Of a stretch of 64,000 nt of DNA, positions 35,735-42,952 are shown piece after piece. Both the position numbers and the translations under genes were made by a program. Source of the DNA: Verrucomicrobiia bacterium (GTDB lineage: Bacteria; Verrucomicrobiota; Verrucomicrobiia; Limisphaerales; UBA8199); contig DASYZB010000009.1 in assembly GCA_035946615.1 (NCBI GenBank), positions 40,423 to 104,422 on the forward strand, read 5' to 3'. The notes beneath the pieces are model-generated. The model did not search any database and had not been told where the DNA came from. It saw only the letters and a program-made list of their open reading frames with translations. How positions within the stretch are numbered: the first letter of the stretch is position 1; each line of letters begins with the position of its first letter.

Positions 35735-36823
35735 CTAAATCCTGTCCGCCAGCCATTGGCAGGCTTGAGGCCAAACTTCCTTCTGGGCGCGCCCGCCAAT
35801 GGCCAAGCCAATATGCCCGCTGCCTTCGAGCAGAATCGTTTTGCGGTCTCTGGACCCGACCAAATCATTGAAGGGCGTGCCTTGCGAGCAGGGCACCAGG
35901 TCGTCTTTGCCCGCCATGATGGTCAAAACCGGGCAGGTGATGTTCCGCAAATTGACAATGTGTTTGCCCACCGGCATTCGGTTCTGAGTCAGCAGATTCT
36001 TTTGATAGAGGTACTTTACAAATTGCCGATAGACCTCGCCCGGCACGGGGATGTTGTCCTGCAGCCAGGTCTCAGTTGTCAAAAAATCCTCGATGAACTT
36101 TTCTTCGTGCATGTGCTCAAAAAAATTCACCGGTTTCTCGAGCACATTGCCCACTGGCCGCAGCAATAGAAATGTGGCTTGGAGGAAATCCGGCGGGCAG
36201 TTGCCAAACGCATCCACGAAACGGTCCACATCGAAATTCTCGGGCCGGGTCCAGACGTTGAGCAGACTATCCTGGCTTGAAAAATCGATCGGAGCGGCCA
36301 GGAGGATAAGATTTTTGACGCGGTCCTGGTGCAAGGCGGTGAACATCGCGCTCATGGTGCCTCCCATGCAATAGCCCAGCACATTGAGCTTTTGGGCGCC
36401 CGTCCGCTCCCGCAGGTAATCCATGACGTTGACCATGTAGCCATTGATGTAATCGTCCAAAGTCAGGTGCCGGTCGGCGGGAGTCGGGATGCCCCAGTCC
36501 ACCAAGTAGGTGTCGAAGCCCTGTTCGACGAAATTGGCCACCACGCTGCGGCCTTTCTTCAGGTCGAGGATGTAGGGCCTGTTGACCAGGGCGTAGATAA
36601 ACACCAAAGGCGTCTTGTAACGCGGTTTTTCGGCGCTGATATAATGCCGGAGTTTGAGCCGGTCCTCTTCATAGACGGTTTCGGCGGGGGTGACTCCTTT
36701 TCGAACCCGCTGGGCGCGCTGCCAGAGGGTGGGCAGATGCGTCATGCGCCCGACGGCCGCTGCGGTCTCATCGCAGAGTGCCTGTTGCCACTGCACCCAA
36801 GGATGGGAAAAGCTTTGGTTCAT
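35735..36823 (-). CDS. phaC: Class III polyhydroxyalkanoate synthase catalytic subunit
   Basis: PhaC polymerises hydroxyacyl-CoA into PHA. The 362-residue length is that of class III enzymes. The lipase-like box GYCMGG carries the nucleophile Cys152, with Asp307 in AGKDDLVP and His337 in GSGHIGLAIG, matching the Allochromatium vinosum spacing (149/302/331). Class III synthases need a PhaE partner, and the upstream gene overlaps it by ATGA and is a plausible one. Last gene of the phasin-phaA-phaE-phaC run. Confidence 0.95.
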   Translation of the reverse strand: MNQSFSHPWVQWQQALCDETAAAVGRMTHLPTLWQRAQRVRKGVTPAETVYEEDRLKLRHYISAEKPRYKTPLVFIYALVNRPYILDLKKGRSVVANFVEQGFDTYLVDWGIPTPADRHLTLDDYINGYMVNVMDYLRERTGAQKLNVLGYCMGGTMSAMFTALHQDRVKNLILLAAPIDFSSQDSLLNVWTRPENFDVDRFVDAFGNCPPDFLQATFLLLRPVGNVLEKPVNFFEHMHEEKFIEDFLTTETWLQDNIPVPGEVYRQFVKYLYQKNLLTQNRMPVGKHIVNLRNITCPVLTIMAGKDDLVPCSQGTPFNDLVGSRDRKTILLEGSGHIGLAIGGRAQKEVWPQACQWLADRI

Positions 36824-37338
36824 GGCGCGGCTCTCCGGTTGTTGGCGCTGTTGCCCCGAGCCGTGGGTTTGGCAGACCGGCCCTTGGCCGGCCCCCGCCT
36901 GGCTACCCCTGCCCTGGAGGCAGGCTGGCCGATGGTTTTCTTGAGTTGTTCCACCTCACCGGATAGTTGATCGATGCGGTCCAAAAGCCGCTTTTCCATG
37001 TGCCTTACCGCCAGCATCACCGTATCAATATCGCCGCGGGAAGGGGCCTGTGTTTCGTTGCGGACGCGGCCCATGAAATCATTGCTCAGTTTGCGGAAGG
37101 TGATCGCGTTTTCCATCCATTGGCGCATGCCGTCCAGAAATTGGGGTGAGCGCATGAATTCATCCCATGAGGCAGCCAGCGCCTGGAAAATTCCCCCTCG
37201 GATTTGGCGCATCACTTCGGGCGGGGGTGAGTTCGGCGTGAACGTAAAGGCCGCCTGCATCATCTTGGACATCGTTTCGACCCAGATTTTTTGAAACCCG
37301 GCCGCTTCGGAGGCTGCTTTCTCAAACTCCTCAGTCAT
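36820..37338 (-). CDS. phaE: Short PhaE-like synthase subunit
   Basis: A 172-residue, mostly helical protein (FEKAASEAAGFQKIWVETM, MRQWMENAITFRKLSNDFMG, HMEKRLLDRIDQLSGEVEQL) ending in a basic Ala/Arg/Lys tail. Its position, overlapping phaA by 8 bp and phaC by 4 bp, argues that it is the class III partner subunit. It is about half the usual PhaE length and could instead be a PhaR-type subunit or phasin-like protein. The start at 37338 is preferred to 37356. The symbol is inferred from context. Confidence 0.6.
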   Translation of the reverse strand: MTEEFEKAASEAAGFQKIWVETMSKMMQAAFTFTPNSPPPEVMRQIRGGIFQALAASWDEFMRSPQFLDGMRQWMENAITFRKLSNDFMGRVRNETQAPSRGDIDTVMLAVRHMEKRLLDRIDQLSGEVEQLKKTIGQPASRAGVARRGPAKGRSAKPTARGNSANNRRAAP

Positions 37339-38521
37339 AATTCGAGCAAAGTTCAACCGCCATAGCCACAGCCTCTCCCCCGCCTATGCAGAGGGAATTG
37401 ACCCCGATGCGTTTGCCACGCTCCTTTAAGGCATTGAGCAGGGTCACCAGCGTGCGCGCTCCGCTTGCCCCTATCGGATGCCCCAAAGCCACAGCGCCGC
37501 CATGCACATTGACCTTCTCATGGGGGATGCCCAATTCCTTCATTGCTGCCAGGGGAACAGCGGCAAAGGCCTCGTTAATTTCAAAAAGGTCGATCTCATC
37601 GACGCTGATCGAGAGCCGTTTCAACAGCCTGTCGATTGCTCCAATGGGCGCCAGGGTAAACCATTCCGGCTCCCGAGAAAACGACGCATAACCCATGATT
37701 CGGGCCGCCGGGTTGATTCCAAGCTCCTTTCCCTTTTCGCGCGAAAGCACCACGACGGCGGCCGCTCCATCATTAATGCTCGAAGCGTTCCCGGCTGTAA
37801 TTGTTCCCTTTTCACCGAATGCGGGGCGCAGTTTGCGCAGCTTTTCCTCATTAAACTTTTTAGGATTTTCGTCCTCGGCAATCCGGACGATCTCTTTGCC
37901 GGCTTTGACCTGAACGGGCTCGATTTCGCGAGCAAAGATGCCTTTGCTGGCCGCTTCGAGCGCGCGGCGGAAGCTGGCAATGGCAAACTCGTCCTGCTGC
38001 TGGCGTGTGAACCCGTATTTTTCCGCGCAACGGTCCCCGCAAATGCCCATGTGTACGTTGTGATAAATATCCCAAAGACCGTCGCGGATCATCGCATCGA
38101 CCAGTTCCCCATTGCCCATGCGATAGCCCACGCGCGCTTTCTCCAGCAGATACGGCGCGCGCGACATATTCTCGGTGCCTCCGGCGACAATCGCTGCGGC
38201 ATCGCCGGATTTAATGGCCTGGGCGGCCACCATGACCGCCTTGAGGCCCGAACCACAGACTTTGTTGAGTGTCATCGCGCCGATTCCCGGATCGAATCCG
38301 GCGCCGATGGCTACCTGCCGGGCAACGTTCTGCCCAAGGCCGGCGCTGACCACATTGCCAAAAATGACCTCATCGATCTGGCCGGCCGGCACGCCGGCCC
38401 GGCCGACCGCCGCTTTGGCAACCGCGCTGCCCAGCGCCGGCGCCGAGACCGATTCGAAAGCGCCGCCAAAGGCGCCAATGGCGGTCCTCACGCCGCCAGC
38501 GAGATACACTCCGTCATTCAT
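37331..38521 (-). CDS. phaA: Acetyl-CoA acetyltransferase (beta-ketothiolase)
   Basis: Condenses two acetyl-CoA to acetoacetyl-CoA, the first PHB step. The 396-residue thiolase has the acylated Cys in NKVCGSGLKAV, the GGTENMS loop, NEAFA, the catalytic His in GHPIGASGAR and the second Cys in CIGGGEAVAMAVE. Start ATG 38521 gives MNDGVYLAGGVRTAIGAFGG. It lies between the phasin and phaE genes. Confidence 0.93.
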   Translation of the reverse strand: MNDGVYLAGGVRTAIGAFGGAFESVSAPALGSAVAKAAVGRAGVPAGQIDEVIFGNVVSAGLGQNVARQVAIGAGFDPGIGAMTLNKVCGSGLKAVMVAAQAIKSGDAAAIVAGGTENMSRAPYLLEKARVGYRMGNGELVDAMIRDGLWDIYHNVHMGICGDRCAEKYGFTRQQQDEFAIASFRRALEAASKGIFAREIEPVQVKAGKEIVRIAEDENPKKFNEEKLRKLRPAFGEKGTITAGNASSINDGAAAVVVLSREKGKELGINPAARIMGYASFSREPEWFTLAPIGAIDRLLKRLSISVDEIDLFEINEAFAAVPLAAMKELGIPHEKVNVHGGAVALGHPIGASGARTLVTLLNALKERGKRIGVNSLCIGGGEAVAMAVELCSNYD

Positions 38522-38558
38522 GGCAGGGATTAGGTTAAGGTTGGCGACCTGGGCGCGC

Positions 38559-39041
38559 TCAGGCGGTCCGGGCACGTGTCTGGGCGCCGTCGCTGGTCTT
38601 GCGCACGAAGTCGATCCACGAATCAATCGCCTTGCTGCTCATCTCACCAACCGCCTCCGCATTCGAGCGAACGGCCCCCAGCGAGGCCGTCCAAAACTCC
38701 ATCCACTTGGTCTGGCTTTCGGCCAGGCCGGGGGTCTGGGCGGCTTCGACGGCTTTCTTCATGAGTTCGGTGCTGGCGTGGCCGTTCTTTTCGAGCAGCG
38801 CCATGAAGTCCTCCATCCGCTGCTGGGCCAGGGGCATGAGGTTGTTGGCCACTCCGGTCATTTGAGTGAACTGCTTCTGCCAGTCCTGGGAATACGTGGC
38901 CTGATTCAGCATCGAGGTCCAGCATTTGCCCGCTTCCTCCTGAAGTTTCAAGCCGGTGCGGACAGCTTGCTCATAATTCTTCATCGCCGTGTCGGCCATG
39001 TCCGACATGGTGTCTTTTTCCTTCGTTGTATTGGTTTTCAT
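38559..39041 (-). CDS. Phasin-like granule-associated protein
   Basis: A 160-residue amphipathic helical protein (YEQAVRTGLKLQEEAGKCW, WQKQFTQMTGVANNLMPLAQ, AEAVGEMSSKAIDSWIDF) of the size and character of phasins that coat PHA granules. AAAGGAG lies 8 bases before the ATG. It heads the run to phaC and has its own candidate promoter and operator upstream. Family named from context and helical pattern. Confidence 0.75.
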   Translation of the reverse strand: MKTNTTKEKDTMSDMADTAMKNYEQAVRTGLKLQEEAGKCWTSMLNQATYSQDWQKQFTQMTGVANNLMPLAQQRMEDFMALLEKNGHASTELMKKAVEAAQTPGLAESQTKWMEFWTASLGAVRSNAEAVGEMSSKAIDSWIDFVRKTSDGAQTRARTA

Positions 39042-39205
39042 TGATTGTTGCTCCTTTCTTGTTTTGGATGCGAGCCGCTTTGCTGCGAATGCAAAATTTC
39101 CCTCAACCGGCGCGACCTGCCCTGGCGAGTGATGATGTTTTTCAGCTCCATCATTTCGGCGGCTATTGCCGCTTCACCACGAAGCAGCCCTAGTCTCTGT
39201 TGCTC

Positions 39206-39234
39206 ATTTAACTCCCAATCGGCAAACTTGTCAA
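39206..39234 (-). promoter_or_regulatory. Candidate sigma-70 promoter of the phasin operon
   Basis: On the minus strand TTGACA (39229-39234) is followed after exactly 17 bp by TTAAAT (39206-39211). It lies about 165 bp upstream of the phasin ATG and directly beside the operator-like motif at 39242-39257. Confidence 0.6.
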
Positions 39235-39241
39235 CAAATAT

Positions 39242-39257
39242 TTTTGCATTTGCACAA
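39242..39257 (-). promoter_or_regulatory. Candidate PhaR operator, phasin promoter
   Basis: TTGTGCAAATGCAAAA on the minus strand, 7 bp upstream of the -35 hexamer. It aligns without gaps to the sites at 39915-39930 and 40064-40079. Confidence 0.55.
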
Positions 39258-39264
39258 ATATTTT

Positions 39265-39864
39265 TTAACGCCCTTTCTTAGGGCGGCGGACCGGCTTTTT
39301 GCGCCCTCGCTTTCGCCGGAGCCGCTCGTTTTGAGTTTCCAGCTCCCGAAGCCGCCGTTGCATTTCCGCCGTGTCGGCCGGCGCAGCCGCCTGAGCCGCT
39401 GGCGTCGAGGGCTCTTGAGGCCGGCTCGCAAAGCCCGCGGCCAACGGGCCCAGCATCGCCTTGGTCCAGGCCGATACGGAGGGGAAAAGGGAGGGCAGGC
39501 CGTGGGTGCGGCGGATTTGTTCTTCGACCTGCTGTTGGTAATCGAGAAAGGACTTGAGGGCCTGGTTGAAGTATTTCTCGATGAAATCCTTGACTAATTG
39601 GTCGTTCATGCGAATCAGGCGCATCAGGAGCGGGACAGGCAGCGAATCGACCTTGGGGGTGTCCAACTCGAGAATAATCTGCGTCAGTACCTGCGCCGTG
39701 ATGTCGGCGCCCGTCGGGGCATCAACGACTCTCAAATCATAGCCCTGCTGAATGAGCGTGCGGATTTCGTCCAGGGTCAGATGCCGGCTGTGGGTCGCGT
39801 CATAGTACCTCCGGTTGGGGTATTTTTTGATCTCCAACCGTTTGTCTTTCGGGTCCGATTCCAT
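39265..39864 (-). CDS. phaR: PHA synthesis repressor PhaR
   Basis: PhaR binds nascent PHA granules and, when free, represses phasin genes. The 199-residue protein starts with the PHB_acc_N DNA-binding domain (IKKYPNRRYYDATHSRHLTL, VVDAPTGADITAQVL), followed by the accumulation-regulator domain (VPLLMRLIRMNDQLVKDFIE). It ends in a very basic coiled tail (RKRGRKKPVRRPKKG). GAGG precedes the ATG by 6 bases. It lies between the phasin operon and the divergent reductase. Confidence 0.92.
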   Translation of the reverse strand: MESDPKDKRLEIKKYPNRRYYDATHSRHLTLDEIRTLIQQGYDLRVVDAPTGADITAQVLTQIILELDTPKVDSLPVPLLMRLIRMNDQLVKDFIEKYFNQALKSFLDYQQQVEEQIRRTHGLPSLFPSVSAWTKAMLGPLAAGFASRPQEPSTPAAQAAAPADTAEMQRRLRELETQNERLRRKRGRKKPVRRPKKGR

Positions 39865-39914
39865 GGTCGCCTCACATTAAATCCCGGGCGGCCCCCCGGC
39901 AAGTGAAACTTGGA

Positions 39915-39930
39915 TTTCGCAGTCGCACAA
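39915..39930 (-). promoter_or_regulatory. Candidate PhaR operator, phaR promoter
   Basis: TTGTGCGACTGCGAAA on the minus strand, 51 bp upstream of the phaR ATG. It shares TTGTGCRA and YGCRMAA with the other two sites, which suggests autoregulation. Confidence 0.5.
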
Positions 39931-40028
39931 CAACTTCTATCGGCAAAGCGGCCACGCCCCGGCAGTGCCGGAATTCTTCCAACGGGGTTCCTTCTGCCGG
40001 TTGGGAGGGCTTCGACTGAAGCCAATCC

Positions 40029-40058
40029 TTGACAAAGCAATCAGCGATTGGATATTGC
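40029..40058 (+). promoter_or_regulatory. Candidate promoter of the phaB-like gene
   Basis: TTGACA (40029-40034) and TATTGC (40053-40058), 18 bp apart. Transcription would start near 40065, inside the palindromic operator. Confidence 0.5.
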
Positions 40059-40063
40059 TTTCA

Positions 40064-40079
40064 TTGTGCAATCGCACAA
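40064..40079 (+). promoter_or_regulatory. Palindromic candidate PhaR operator, phaB-like promoter
   Basis: TTGTGCAATCGCACAA is a perfect inverted repeat around a 4-bp centre and extends to 18 bp (ATTGTGC/GCACAAT). It overlaps the predicted transcription start, the expected place for a repressor. Confidence 0.6.
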
Positions 40080-40112
40080 TAATGGGTTCACAATGGAAAC
40101 GAAAGGCAAGCC

Positions 40113-40928
40113 ATGAACATCAAGGGAGCGGTGGCGGTTGTCACTGGCGCGGCAGGGGGTATCGGGCGAGCCTTGGCGCTGGAACTGGCCAAGCGCAAAG
40201 CGGCCGGGGTGGCCCTGGTCGATCGCTCGGAGGCGGTGCAACCGGTTGCCCGGGCGCTCAACGAATTGGCCGGATGCCCCATCGCCTCGGGCTACAGTGG
40301 AGATGTTACCGATGCGCAGTTCCGCAGCCGGGTTTACCGGGAGACACAGGCCAAATACGGTGAAGTGAACATCTGTGTGCCGGCGGCTGGAATCACCCGG
40401 GACGGTCTGGCGGTCAAAATGGATAAGCAAACCCAACAGGTCTCGATCTACCCGGTGGAGACCTTCCGCGAGGTGGTTGAAATTAACCTGATTGCGCCGG
40501 TCTATTGGGCACTCGAAATGGTCGTCGGCATTGCGCAACGGCGCTCACGGCAGGGTCTCAAACGATGGGAACCCACCGAACCGCTGCAAGGGACGGTCAT
40601 CTTCATCGGGTCAGTGTCCTCTCGAGGGAACAAGGGCCAGATAGCCTATGCGGCCACCAAATCGGGCCTGGAAGGGGCTGCAGCGACGCTGATGATGGAA
40701 GCCGTCTTTCATGGTATCCGCTGCGGAGTCATTCATCCGGGGTTTACCGACACCCCCATGGTCCGGGCGTTGGGTGAAAAGTTTATCGAGGAGAATATCA
40801 TTCCCCGGACGCAACTGCGCCGCCTGATTCAGCCAGAGGAGATAGCCGACGCGATTTGCTTCATGATCTCGAACGCGGCAGTGAGCGGCTCGTTGTGGGC
40901 AGACGCCGGCTGGCACCCCGCAGCCTGA
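40113..40928 (+). CDS. SDR acetoacetyl-CoA reductase-like (PhaB-type)
   Basis: A 271-residue classical short-chain dehydrogenase: cofactor loop VVTGAAGGIGRALALELA, NNAG-equivalent VPAAGITRDGLAVKM, and catalytic Ser, Tyr and Lys in IGSVSSRGNKGQIAYAATK. Its divergent position beside phaR and its operator make acetoacetyl-CoA reduction to 3-hydroxybutyryl-CoA the likely role. It is less like PhaB than FabG-type SDRs generally are, so the symbol is withheld. Confidence 0.78.
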   Translation: MNIKGAVAVVTGAAGGIGRALALELAKRKAAGVALVDRSEAVQPVARALNELAGCPIASGYSGDVTDAQFRSRVYRETQAKYGEVNICVPAAGITRDGLAVKMDKQTQQVSIYPVETFREVVEINLIAPVYWALEMVVGIAQRRSRQGLKRWEPTEPLQGTVIFIGSVSSRGNKGQIAYAATKSGLEGAAATLMMEAVFHGIRCGVIHPGFTDTPMVRALGEKFIEENIIPRTQLRRLIQPEEIADAICFMISNAAVSGSLWADAGWHPAA

Positions 40929-40959
40929 GACCATGCCTTGGGCAGGCGCCGGCGCAGGT

Positions 40960-41139
40960 TTACCTGGCCGTCCTGCCGCGACGAGCCCTGGCCCGCTGAA
41001 TGTTGCGGATGGAGCTTTGCAGGTCGCGATAAGCTTTGGCCAGGGCGTCATCAAGCCGGGCGCAGTCCTCGATGGCGGCCTCATCGATGTGCGGCTGGCT
41101 CAGCATGGCGCGCGCGGCGGCGCTGCAATCGCCCCGCAT
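40960..41139 (-). CDS. Small Arg-rich protein (59 aa), hypothetical
   Basis: A 60-codon frame with strong G/C preference at third positions. It encodes an acidic-then-basic helical peptide (IDEAAIEDCARLDDALAKAY, then SSIRNIQRARARRGRTAR). The frame is open for about 19 codons upstream of the only ATG, and no ribosome site is visible. It may be a real small protein or the 3' remnant of a longer gene. No family recognised. Confidence 0.35.
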   Translation of the reverse strand: MRGDCSAAARAMLSQPHIDEAAIEDCARLDDALAKAYRDLQSSIRNIQRARARRGRTAR

Positions 41140-41320
41140 CAGATATATATGCGGAACATCACGTCCACGGCATGATCCAGGAGATGAGCAGTTGGTTTAT
41201 CGGGTCGTTTCACGGCGCGAGCATGTCCGAGCGCCGTCAAATTGCATTCGGATAAACTCTCAATTTGGAATAGGTGTTTGTCTGACAAGAAAACTTCCAT
41301 ACCGTTCCTGGATTGCTACG

Positions 41321-42079
41321 ATGCCGCTCATGATGCGCGTTGAAATCTGCGTCGATTCGGCCACCGGCGCCTTTGCGGCCCAGCGGGGTGGGGCCGACCG
41401 TGTCGAGCTTTGCGATAACCTCCTCGAAGGGGGCACCACTCCGAGTGCTGGCTGCATTAAAATTGTTCGGCGCGGACTCAAGATCGGGTTGCAGGTCATG
41501 ATCCGGCCCCGCGGAGGAGATTTCCTTTATTCGAACGAGGAATTCGAAGTCATGCGCGAGGACATCCGGGCGGCCAAGGACCTCGGGGCCGATGGAGTGG
41601 TCTTTGGATGCCTCACCGCTGAGGGCGACATCGACCGCGCGCGCGCCACCGAGTTGGTTGCCTTGGCCCGGCCACTGAATGTGACGTTTCACCGCGCTTT
41701 CGATATGTGCCGCGACCCGCAAAAGGGGCTGGAAGAATTGATCGGCCTGGGAATCGACCGCGTGCTGACCTCCGGCCAGGAGGCCTCTTGCCTGGAAGGC
41801 CTCGAGCAGATCGCCGCTCTCCAAAAGCAGGCCGCAGGGCGCATCATTATTCTGCCGGGCGGCGGCATTACGCCGCGCAATATAGAACGAATCGTAGCGG
41901 AGACAGGCATCAACGAAGTGCATCTGAGCGTCCGGGCCGCAGTGGAAAGCCGCATGACCTACCGCAACTTGCGGGTATTCATGGGCGGGAGCTTGCACCC
42001 GCCGGAGTTCAATTGGAAGACAACCGATGAGAGGGCCGTGCGCGGCGTTGTGGATGCCTTAAGGAGCAGGACTCGCTGA
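41321..42079 (+). CDS. cutC: CutC family protein
   Basis: A 252-residue TIM barrel with CutC signatures: VEICVDSATGAFAAQRGGAD, RVELCDNLLEGGTTPS, VMIRPRGGDFLYS, VTFHRAFDMCRDP and RIIILPGGGITPRNI. CutC was named for copper homeostasis in E. coli, but its biochemical role is unsettled. ATGs at 41321, 41330 and 41333 are all possible. No copper genes are adjacent. Confidence 0.92.
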   Translation: MPLMMRVEICVDSATGAFAAQRGGADRVELCDNLLEGGTTPSAGCIKIVRRGLKIGLQVMIRPRGGDFLYSNEEFEVMREDIRAAKDLGADGVVFGCLTAEGDIDRARATELVALARPLNVTFHRAFDMCRDPQKGLEELIGLGIDRVLTSGQEASCLEGLEQIAALQKQAAGRIIILPGGGITPRNIERIVAETGINEVHLSVRAAVESRMTYRNLRVFMGGSLHPPEFNWKTTDERAVRGVVDALRSRTR

Positions 42080-42195
42080 TTTGGCAGATTTGCGCGGATG
42101 TGTAACCTGATTGCCTTACGTCGCGTCCTTTGTCGTGTGCATCAGCCAACCAGGTTACTTGGAAACCAGAAGCCCTGTGCAACCATGGGATTCCC

Positions 42196-42948
42196 ATGAT
42201 GCAAAGGGGAACACTTCTGGGATTTTGCATTGGATTGCTTTTAGCTGCTCCCGCCTGGTGCGAGGTGCGCGTCTCGGTGCAAAACAGCAACGGGGTTGCC
42301 TGGATCACCTATGAGTGCACCGCTGGCGAACTCGTTAGGGCTTTTGCGCTGGATGTCTCGGTCGATCGCGGCCAAATCGTGGGCATCTGCGGGTTTATAC
42401 GTGGAGAGAGCAAGGCCGGAGCCACAGGCTACGGGATTTTTCCTGCCTCATTCCGGGATCATATTCTGGCCGGTGCTGGGACCAATATCGATTGGAGTGC
42501 GAGTGATTACACACCACTTGCTAATCCTGCGGACAGGCCCAACGATACCCTGCCCGGACTGAATTCGAGCGGCGTTACATTGGAATTGGGCGGCTTATGG
42601 GACCCGACAGTGCCTGCGGCTATCCCCGGTCCGGCGGGAACACTGTGCGCCTTGCAACTCAGCGAAGCGGCCAACGTGAGGGTGTCTGCTAACCTCAGCC
42701 GAGGCGGAGTGGTGAGCGCATTTGCCGAGAGCCCTATCCGGCCCATTTTTGTTGCAGGCCCCGTTGGTCCCTCGATCCTCGGCACAACGCTTCAAAATGG
42801 CGTGATGACCGTGCTGTTCAATGGCGGGGAGCTGCAGAGCGCCGATGCCATAGATGGCCCATGGGTTGATACAGGGGATTCCAGTGGCAATCACAGCGAG
42901 CCGGTGGGGACTAATCAAATGCGGTTTTACCGGGTACGAAGCCCTTAG
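42196..42948 (+). CDS. Secreted protein with FYRVR C-terminal module
   Basis: About 250 residues: signal peptide (LLGFCIGLLLAAPAWC), a beta-rich domain with VDRGQIVGICGFIRGES, GYGIFPASFRDHI and LELGGLWDPTVPAAIPG, and a final module (LQSADAIDGPWVDTGDS ... MRFYRVRSP). I recognise the domain as one common in secreted planctomycete and verrucomicrobial proteins but cannot name it. A 15-base palindrome CATGGGATTCCCATG overlaps the ATG. The next gene starts 4 bp after the stop. Confidence 0.7.
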   Translation: MMQRGTLLGFCIGLLLAAPAWCEVRVSVQNSNGVAWITYECTAGELVRAFALDVSVDRGQIVGICGFIRGESKAGATGYGIFPASFRDHILAGAGTNIDWSASDYTPLANPADRPNDTLPGLNSSGVTLELGGLWDPTVPAAIPGPAGTLCALQLSEAANVRVSANLSRGGVVSAFAESPIRPIFVAGPVGPSILGTTLQNGVMTVLFNGGELQSADAIDGPWVDTGDSSGNHSEPVGTNQMRFYRVRSP

Positions 42949-42952
42949 GTCT

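Noticed and set aside
35735..40928. PHA gene cluster as a novel system
   Set aside because: The pathway itself is well known; only the short PhaE-like subunit and the operator motif are unusual.
40933..41175. 80-codon plus-strand frame after the phaB-like gene
   Set aside because: The opposite-strand frame shows the better codon pattern; this one looks like its shadow.
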